A stretch of DNA of 29,257 nt, from NCBI GenBank assembly GCA_023394965.1, contig JAEWZX010000002.1, positions 1 to 29,257 on the forward strand. The letters are read 5' to 3'. Made by a program: the position numbers and the translations under genes. Shown here piece by piece: positions 25,501 to 29,257 of this stretch (positions are counted from its first letter, which is position 1; every line of letters starts with the position of its first letter). Below the pieces are notes generated by a model. The model worked only from the letters and a program-made list of their open reading frames with translations. It was not told the DNA's origin and ran no database searches. This DNA comes from Pseudomonadota bacterium (GTDB lineage Bacteria; Pseudomonadota; Alphaproteobacteria; Sphingomonadales; Sphingomonadaceae).

Positions 25501-25728
25501 GACGATACACGTGCATTTGTGGAAGCTCGGGCGAAAGTGGGCAATTTCTACGTCAATCGCAACCAGATCGGCGCGGTGGTCGAAAGTCAGCCCTTCGGCG
25601 GGGAGGGACTTTCCGGCACCGGGCCGAAGGCTGGTGGACCTCACTATGTCCAGCGCTTTGCGACCGAGCGGGTGGTCTGTATCGACACGACGGCTGCGGG
25701 CGGTAACGCGACACTGCTGGCTAGTTAA
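22591..25728 (+). CDS. putA: Bifunctional proline dehydrogenase / L-glutamate-gamma-semialdehyde dehydrogenase PutA
   Basis: Converts proline to glutamate in two steps within one protein, delivering electrons to quinone (FAD domain) and NAD+. The ATG at 22591 is preferred over an upstream TTG at 22570 because GGAG (22583-22586) lies 4 bases before it, giving 1045 residues. An N-terminal helical arm is followed by the PRODH barrel (about 180-480; EADRLELSMDLVEAL and FVRLVKGAYWDTEIK), then the aldehyde dehydrogenase (about 560-1030) with Glu802 in IAETGGQNA and nucleophile Cys836 in SAGQRCSALR. There is no N-terminal ribbon-helix-helix domain and no long C-terminal extension, so this is the short, non-DNA-binding type that does not repress its own gene. 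No putP or putR-like regulator is adjacent. Confidence 0.96.
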   Translation: MALHDPARLSQISRQTVREAYRAEENACVAERMAQAAGASGKHSEAAQIAVRLIEDARERKASGIDAFLQQYGLATEEGVALMCLAEALLRVPDAATADALIRDKIGDIDWAEHMGESSSTFVNAATFSLMLTGEVLERPEEAQKGMGKTLKRAVNRLGEPVIRTATLQAMRILGGQFVYGRTIDESLKRAKPERAKGLTHSFDMLGEAAMTYDDAERYRVNYHKAIDRLAREATGDMRTAPGISVKLSALHPKYTYLHADVAIADLLPIVRDLATAARDANIHFTIDAEEADRLELSMDLVEALARDDSLFTRPDGSRWEGFGLAIQAYQKRGVPMVDWVARLARKYDRKFFVRLVKGAYWDTEIKLSHVGGFKDFPVFTRKLATDVSYLACAEKMLAADDAIYPAFATHNAYTIGAIKALAGDKPLEFQRLHGMGEDVYGALAQMEGNNRTNVRIYAPTGTHKDLLAYLVRRLLENGANSSFVNRMADAEVPASELATDPVADMAALEPYRNPTIPLPADIFPDRRNSAGIDLSDPLVLEPLQERLAALESKHWVAEPTFKSGAEAEIAPINKPHDLSAEVGTRRDTLDFEVEEAITRAQAIQPGWDRLGGEKRAVLLEAAADLFEEHTEEFLSLCQREAGKTLLDAVLELREAVDFLRFYANEARRQFTRPIILPGPTGEENRLSLHGRGVFSCISPWNFPLAIFIGTPAAALAAGNTVVAKPAEQTPLIAALAVRLCHAAGIPEEVFQLLPGAGEVGEMITSDPRIAGVAFTGSTQTAQAINRSLASRDGPIATLIAETGGQNAMIVDSTALPEQVTRDVVASAFQSAGQRCSALRVLYIQDDVYDEMLRMIRGGFEALTIGNPEHLATDVGPVIDPDAKSSLERHVARRKKGGRPVWRRRLHRGANAGCFVAPTIIEMDSILDLKRENFGPVLHVVRYRAADLERVIEDINATGFGLTMGLHSRNDDTRAFVEARAKVGNFYVNRNQIGAVVESQPFGGEGLSGTGPKAGGPHYVQRFATERVVCIDTTAAGGNATLLAS

Positions 25729-25747
25729 AAGCGGATAAATCGTCCCG

Positions 25748-25770
25748 GCCGCTTGCCGATTGGCAGCGGC
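25748..25770 (+). terminator. Hairpin between putA and dcd
   Basis: GCCGCTTGCC-GATT-GGCAGCGGC forms a 9-bp stem with one bulged T, 20 bp after the putA stop and 17 bp before the dcd start. No T-run follows, so it may be a partial terminator or an mRNA processing/stability element. Confidence 0.45.
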
Positions 25771-25787
25771 TCGGGAAATGTCCGTTC

Positions 25788-26342
25788 ATGGCGATTCTTT
25801 CTGATAAATGGATCCGCGAAAAAGCGAAGAGCGAGGGGATGATCGAGCCCTTCGTTGAGGCGCAGCGTCGCGACGGGGTAATCAGTTACGGTCTGTCTAG
25901 CTACGGCTATGACGCGCGCGTGGCGCCGGAATTCAAAATCTTCACCAATGTCGATTCGGCAGTGGTCGATCCCAAAGATTTCGCAAGCAATAGCTTTGTC
26001 GACCGCGAAACCGACATCTGTGTAATACCGCCGAACAGCTTTGCGTTGGCCAGGACTGTCGAGTTCTTTCGCGTGCCCGAGGACGTTCTTGTTATCTGTC
26101 TCGGCAAGAGCACTTATGCGCGCTGCGGAATCATCGTGAACGTGACGCCACTGGAGCCTGGCTGGGAAGGCCATGTAACGCTGGAATTCTCGAACACCAC
26201 GCCACTACCTGCGAAGATATATGCCAATGAGGGGGCATGCCAGTTCCTGTTTCTGCAAGGAAACGAGCGCTGTGAAACGAGCTACAAGGACCGGGCAGGC
26301 AAGTATATGGGCCAGCGCGGAGTGACGCTTCCGCGACTGTAG
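25788..26342 (+). CDS. dcd: dCTP deaminase
   Basis: A 184-residue cytoplasmic enzyme that deaminates dCTP to dUTP, the main route to dTMP in many bacteria. Family motifs are visible: SYGLSSYGYDARVAPEF near residues 33-49, GKSTYARCGIIVNVTPLEPGWEGHVTLEFSN (about 109-139) with the catalytic Glu in the EPGWEG segment, and C-terminal SYKDRAGKYMGQRGVTLPRL, which matches the short alphaproteobacterial form. It belongs to the dUTPase-like trimer fold. It sits 59 bp after putA, with a hairpin between them, and probably has its own expression signals. Confidence 0.97.
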   Translation: MAILSDKWIREKAKSEGMIEPFVEAQRRDGVISYGLSSYGYDARVAPEFKIFTNVDSAVVDPKDFASNSFVDRETDICVIPPNSFALARTVEFFRVPEDVLVICLGKSTYARCGIIVNVTPLEPGWEGHVTLEFSNTTPLPAKIYANEGACQFLFLQGNERCETSYKDRAGKYMGQRGVTLPRL

Positions 26343-26419
26343 CCGGGCTGGCGCTGACGCTGCGTTTTTGACTCTCCCTTGGCTCGCGCGCATTCATTGC
26401 AGCGAAGGAGAGCAAACTC

Positions 26420-27595
26420 ATGGCAAATCGCGAGTTCGATATCATTGTTTATGGGGCCACTGGCTATACAGGCCGCTTGGTCGCGGAACATTTTGTGCGC
26501 GAGTACGGCGAAACCAGTGATGGGCCGAAATGGGCGATGGCCGGGCGGAGCATCGACAAGCTCAAGGCAGTGCGCGACGAAATCGGCGCGCCACAGACAA
26601 TCCCGCTGATCGTGGCCGACGCCGATGACCCAGCCAGCCTCGAGAAAATGTGCAGTCGCAGTAAGGTCGTTCTGACAACGGTGGGGCCCTATCAGTTGTA
26701 TGGCGACGCACTGGTGGCAGCCTGCGTGAAGACTGGCACCGATTATGCCGATCTTTGCGGGGAGCCGGCGTGGATGCGCGAGCAGATCGACCGTCACCAG
26801 GAGGCGGCGCGGCAATCCAGATCCCGAATTACGTTTTCATCTGGTTTCGACTCGATCCCGTTCGATCTGGGCGTGCTGATGCTGCAGAATGAAGCCGTTG
26901 CTCGTCATGGTGCGCCGGCCCCGCGCGTCAAGGGCCGTGTTCGCAGTATGCAGGGAACGTTTTCCGGCGGAACAGCAGCGAGTCTGACTGCGACGATGAA
27001 AGCTGCGGCCAAGAACCCTTCTATCATCAAGGTTCTGAACAATCCGTTCGGTCTCACGCCGGGGTTCGAGGGGCCGGACCAGCCGAGCGGCCTGATGCCG
27101 CATTACGAGGAAGAGCTGGGGAAATGGGCTGCCCCCTTCATCATGGCGACGATCAACACCAAGAATGTGCATCGCACCAACTTCCTGCTGAACCATCCTT
27201 ATGGTGAGAACTTCCGCTATGACGAAATGATGCTCACCAGCCCGGGCGAGGCTGGCAAAGCCGCTGCAAATGCGGTGGCCGAAATGCTGAAAAACCCATT
27301 TGGAGCGAAGCCTCCAAAACCAGGCGACGGGCCTACCAAAGAAGAGCGAGAGAATGGGCACTATGACGTGTTGTTTGTGGGCGAATGGCCGGATGGGCGA
27401 CGCCTCCATTACGCAGTAAAAGGCAATTACGACCCAGGTTATGGTTCAACCAGCAGGATGCTGGCTGAAACCGGGATCGCTCTGCTCACCAGCGAAACCG
27501 CTGGCGGAATTGGTACACCAGGGGCCTTTCTGGGCGAATCGCTGGTCGAGCGTCTGCGAGATCATGCGGAACTGCGCTTCACAGTTGAGGAATAG
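26420..27595 (+). CDS. Saccharopine dehydrogenase-like NAD(P)-binding oxidoreductase
   Basis: A 391-residue protein of the saccharopine dehydrogenase-like (SCCPDH) / trans-acting enoyl reductase group. The N-terminal Rossmann fold opens with IIVYGATGYTGRLVAEHF (residues 8-25), followed by VVLTTVGPYQLYGDALVAACVKTGTDYADLCGE (about 88-120), both signatures of this group. FSSGFDSIPFDLG (about 140-152) marks the next conserved block, and the C-terminal half holds the less conserved catalytic/dimer domain. True saccharopine dehydrogenase activity is unlikely; relatives act on lipid or polyketide-like substrates. GAAGGAGAG just before the ATG is a strong ribosome site. The DoxX gene follows after 53 bp. 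Confidence 0.9.
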   Translation: MANREFDIIVYGATGYTGRLVAEHFVREYGETSDGPKWAMAGRSIDKLKAVRDEIGAPQTIPLIVADADDPASLEKMCSRSKVVLTTVGPYQLYGDALVAACVKTGTDYADLCGEPAWMREQIDRHQEAARQSRSRITFSSGFDSIPFDLGVLMLQNEAVARHGAPAPRVKGRVRSMQGTFSGGTAASLTATMKAAAKNPSIIKVLNNPFGLTPGFEGPDQPSGLMPHYEEELGKWAAPFIMATINTKNVHRTNFLLNHPYGENFRYDEMMLTSPGEAGKAAANAVAEMLKNPFGAKPPKPGDGPTKEERENGHYDVLFVGEWPDGRRLHYAVKGNYDPGYGSTSRMLAETGIALLTSETAGGIGTPGAFLGESLVERLRDHAELRFTVEE

Positions 27596-27648
27596 GGAAC
27601 AACGCGCCCGCAGAATCTTTCGGGACATATCAACGGGGAGAAACATCA

Positions 27649-28131
27649 ATGGCTACTATCGCAGCGCTCATCGGGCGCATTCTGCTAGGTGCATTGTTCG
27701 TGTTTGCCGGACTCGGCAAGGTAATGGATCCAGCCGGTACGGCAGCCTATATGGAAGCGGAATCGCCATTCCCCGGGAACTTGGCTTTTGCTGTTGGAGT
27801 GTTCGAAATCCTCGCTGGACTAATTCTGGCCAGCGGTTTCATGACCCGCATCGCCAGTGTGGCGCTGATCGCTTTTACCGCACTGGCAACGCTGTTCTTC
27901 CACGAAAAAGTGACCGATCAGACACAGGCTGCCATGGCTCTCAAGAACCTGGCAGTAATTGGCGGGTTACTTATGGTCTTTGCCTACGGACAGATCCGCG
28001 GCCAAGCCGACCTGTGGCGTGAGCGCGATCGCGCTCATGATGCCGAAGTGAAGGCAGCACATGCTGAGGACAAAGCCGAAGGAACTAACGCCACGGTAGT
28101 GCACGAGGATCGTCCCACACGACCGACCTGA
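27649..28131 (+). CDS. DoxX family membrane protein
   Basis: A 160-residue inner-membrane protein of the DoxX family. Four hydrophobic segments are visible (about 4-22, 44-65, 67-85 and 97-115), with the family pattern GRILLGALFVFAGLGKVMDP at the N-terminus and FEILAGLILASGFMTRIAS in the middle. A hydrophilic, Ala/Glu/Asp-rich tail (about 118-160) is longer than in many DoxX proteins and probably faces the cytoplasm. Biochemical function is unclear for most of the family; some members are linked to thiol or oxidative stress. GGGGAGAAA upstream of the ATG is a good ribosome site. It is the last chromosomal gene before the island edge. Confidence 0.9.
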   Translation: MATIAALIGRILLGALFVFAGLGKVMDPAGTAAYMEAESPFPGNLAFAVGVFEILAGLILASGFMTRIASVALIAFTALATLFFHEKVTDQTQAAMALKNLAVIGGLLMVFAYGQIRGQADLWRERDRAHDAEVKAAHAEDKAEGTNATVVHEDRPTRPT

Positions 28132-28387
28132 TCTTTGCGGGGCCTGCTGTCGTATGGTCAGTTGCTGGCTAGCAGACGGTGGGAATAGAACCAACCTGTT
28201 GGATACCGCGCACCTCTGGGCCCGCGATGGACTTTTTGCGTACATGTCGTCTGCTTCGAACCACCATAATTGCCGAGTTGGCGACAGGCTCAAGCGAAAG
28301 GGAAATCCGGCAAGGCAGATATTCGCGTAAACCACGCTATTCCACGACACACCAAAGGCGTTCTAGTCACAGGAATCTTATGAGAAA
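28132..28387. other. Non-coding stretch before the attachment site
   Basis: A 256-bp stretch with no credible gene. Frames here are short and have no recognisable product. A 7-bp inverted repeat (28172-28178 with 28248-28254) is present but does not fold as a tRNA. It probably belongs to the chromosomal flank downstream of the tRNA-Gly gene that served as integration target. Confidence 0.4.
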
Positions 28388-28432
28388 TGGAGCGGGCGAA
28401 GAGATTCGAACTCTCGACCCCAACCTTGGCAA
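28388..28432 (-). other. 3' fragment of tRNA-Gly(GCC), probable island attachment site
   Basis: On the minus strand, 45 bases match the 3' part of a tRNA-Gly gene: anticodon loop TTGCCAA with anticodon GCC, 3' anticodon stem GGTTG, variable loop GGGTC, T-arm GAGAG-TTCGAAT-CTCTT, 3' acceptor strand CGCCCGC, discriminator T and encoded CCA. The expected 5' anticodon stem (CAACC), D-arm and 5' acceptor strand are missing: just upstream the sequence is GGGCAG. A tRNA 3' end restarting at the anticodon loop next to a tyrosine integrase gene is the usual form of an integration-site duplicate. Confidence 0.85.
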
Positions 28433-28687
28433 CTGCCCTCTGGCAATTTCGCTATCGCTCTCTTCTTTAGCTAAACCTTCGATAATTTACGCAAAATCAA
28501 TTGCTTACTTTCCAGCCCGAATCATCGTCGGTACTCTACAGTTTCCGGCGGCTTCCCTTCTACTGCTTCCCCCCTGCTTCCCCGCTCATGCTGCACCTGC
28601 GTGGGGAAGCAAACATCAAGCACGTGATCCACCGGACAGCAGACGCAACCTCGAAAGGAATGGCAGCTCAGATCACGGAAAAATGAC
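28433..28687. other. Spacer with repeated GCTTCCCC motif, possible integrase arm sites
   Basis: This 255-bp gap between the tRNA fragment and the integrase gene holds CTGCTTCCCC at 28563 and again at 28574, and the inverted form GGGGAAGC at 28603-28610. The second and third could pair into an 8-bp stem (28576-28583 / 28603-28610). Short repeats beside an attachment site are often arm-binding sites of the integrase or excisionase. No gene is seen here. Confidence 0.4.
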
Positions 28688-29149
28688 ATGGCAAGATTGA
28701 CTAAACGCACCGTCGAAGCGCTCAAACCGGACAAAGGGCGCGACATCTTCCGATGGGACAGCGAACTTCGCGGTTTTGGCGTCCGAGTAAAACCCACCGG
28801 CACCAAGACCTTTGTTATCCAATATCGAAATCAGGAGGCGAGGACCCGTCGCTGCGTCATAGGCAAATATGGCGTTCTAACAGTCGAGCAAGCCCGCGAT
28901 ATCGCCAAGAGGAAGCTGGCCGCCGTGATCGACGGATCGGACCCTTCCGCCGAAAGGCACTCAGTCCGCACTGGGCTGACAATCGCAGACGTTTGCGATT
29001 GGTATCTTGCCGAGGCTGAAGCCGGTCGGTTGATCGGACGTAACCGCCGCCCCATCAAGGCATCATCAATCGCTGGTGATCGAAGCCGCATTGAGCTCCA
29101 TATCAAACCGCTGATTGGCAATCGGGTGGTTAGGCTCAGGACCCATTGA
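28688..29149 (+). pseudogene. P4-type tyrosine recombinase/integrase, truncated
   Basis: The first 150 or so residues of a phage/island integrase that would insert and excise DNA at a tRNA gene. Residues 1-90 are the N-terminal arm-binding DUF4102-like domain (LTKRTVEALKPDKGRDIFRWDSELRGFGVRVKPTGTKTF). From about 95 the SAM-like core-binding domain begins (GLTIADVCDWYLAEAEAGRL...SSIAGDRSRIELHIKPLIGNRVV). The whole catalytic domain (Arg...His-x-x-Arg...Tyr) is missing. The frame stops at 29149, four codons after an apparent junction near 29133 with a new sequence, interpreted as an IS5-type element. It lies 255 bp from the tRNA-Gly fragment, its likely attachment site. Without the catalytic domain it cannot mobilise the island. 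Confidence 0.85.
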
Positions 29150-29257
29150 TTTGCAGGCGGCGATATGATTCAGGCTCCGCGAGGAGACTGAGTATGAGCG
29201 ACCTGTATTGGCTTACGGATGAGCAGATGGCGCGTCTGTCGCCGTATTTTCCCAAGA
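29133..29257 (+). mobile_element. Start of an insertion sequence, IS5-family-like, cut by the window end
   Basis: The integrase homology ends at about 29132, and a new sequence beginning GGCTCAGGACCCATTGAT leads into a transposase-like gene 61 bp later. The preceding TTA/TA fits the short target sites of IS5-family (IS427-type) elements. The right end is outside the window, so the boundary and family are provisional. Confidence 0.6.
29194..29257 (+). CDS. Transposase N-terminus, IS5-family-like (partial)
   Basis: An ATG at 29194, preceded by a strong GAGGAGA (29181-29187), opens a frame still running at the window end. The 21 visible residues (MSDLYWLTDEQMARLSPYFP) are typical of the start of IS5-family transposases of the DUF4096 type, with the pattern LTDEQWxRLxPxxP. 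Only this N-terminal part can be judged; the catalytic region lies beyond the window. Confidence 0.7.
   Translation, partial: MSDLYWLTDEQMARLSPYFPK

Noticed and set aside
28172..28254. 7-bp inverted repeat (GCAGACG / CGTCTGC) 83 bases across, looking like an acceptor stem with a T-arm-like segment
   Set aside because: No D-arm, no GG in a D-loop, no anticodon stem-loop in the right place and no CCA, so it does not fold as a tRNA or tmRNA.
28179..28700. 173-codon frame across the tRNA-Gly fragment
   Set aside because: Its EIRTLDPNLG segment is simply the reverse of a tRNA T-arm/anticodon region, a known source of false ORFs. It also overlaps the integrase start.

Overview
The window reads as chromosomal DNA of an alphaproteobacterium, most likely of the order Sphingomonadales (sphingomonad/erythrobacter type). 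The basis is GC-rich coding style and the overall look of the proteins (NodT-type outer-membrane factor, short PutA, divergent PEP carboxylase, paired DUF465 gene). This is family-level judgement from reading alone; no search was run. Housekeeping and stress genes fill about 2.0-28.1 kb, and mobile DNA lies at both ends.

Left end (1-2036): an IS3-family insertion sequence (142-1374) lies inside a 123-bp perfect inverted repeat (22-144 / 1778-1900). The repeat contains a shorter recurring motif that looks like the multiple terminal repeats of another insertion sequence, perhaps IS21-like. This IS3 copy carries a 14-bp tandem duplication exactly at the orfA/orfB junction. It moves orfB out of the -1 frame normally reached by programmed frameshifting, so the copy is probably defective for making the OrfAB transposase.

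Efflux block (2037-8515): a TetR repressor gene is divergent from a complete tripartite RND pump operon (lipoprotein adaptor, HAE1 transporter, NodT-type outer-membrane factor), with an imperfect 32-bp palindrome between them. An SLC13-type anion transporter with two RCK_C domains follows at 8587-10371 and may be read through from the pump.

Ion and oxidative-stress block (10435-15619): nhaA and a TerC/Alx-family gene form a coupled minus-strand pair, preceded by a DUF465 gene and a strong hairpin. An OxyR-like LysR regulator then faces a monofunctional catalase across a shared terminator. The regulator has His at the position of the peroxidatic Cys of OxyR.

Metabolic block (15720-28131): a membrane-anchored patatin-like hydrolase and a divergent PEP carboxylase homologue lie on the minus strand. 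On the plus strand are mtnP-glpD (4-bp overlap), putA, dcd, a saccharopine-dehydrogenase-like reductase and a DoxX protein. They serve methionine salvage, glycerol-3-phosphate and proline entry into the respiratory chain, and dUTP supply.

Right end (28132-29257): a 45-bp 3' fragment of a tRNA-Gly(GCC) gene, running from the anticodon loop to CCA, is followed by a P4-type tyrosine integrase gene. That gene is cut after about 150 codons by the start of an IS5-family-like element. This looks like one edge of a genomic island whose integrase has been inactivated. I found no CRISPR array, no complete tRNA or rRNA, and no clear new defence system; the most interesting points are the broken IS3 junction, the Cys-to-His OxyR-like regulator, the active-site changes in the PEPC homologue, and the island edge.
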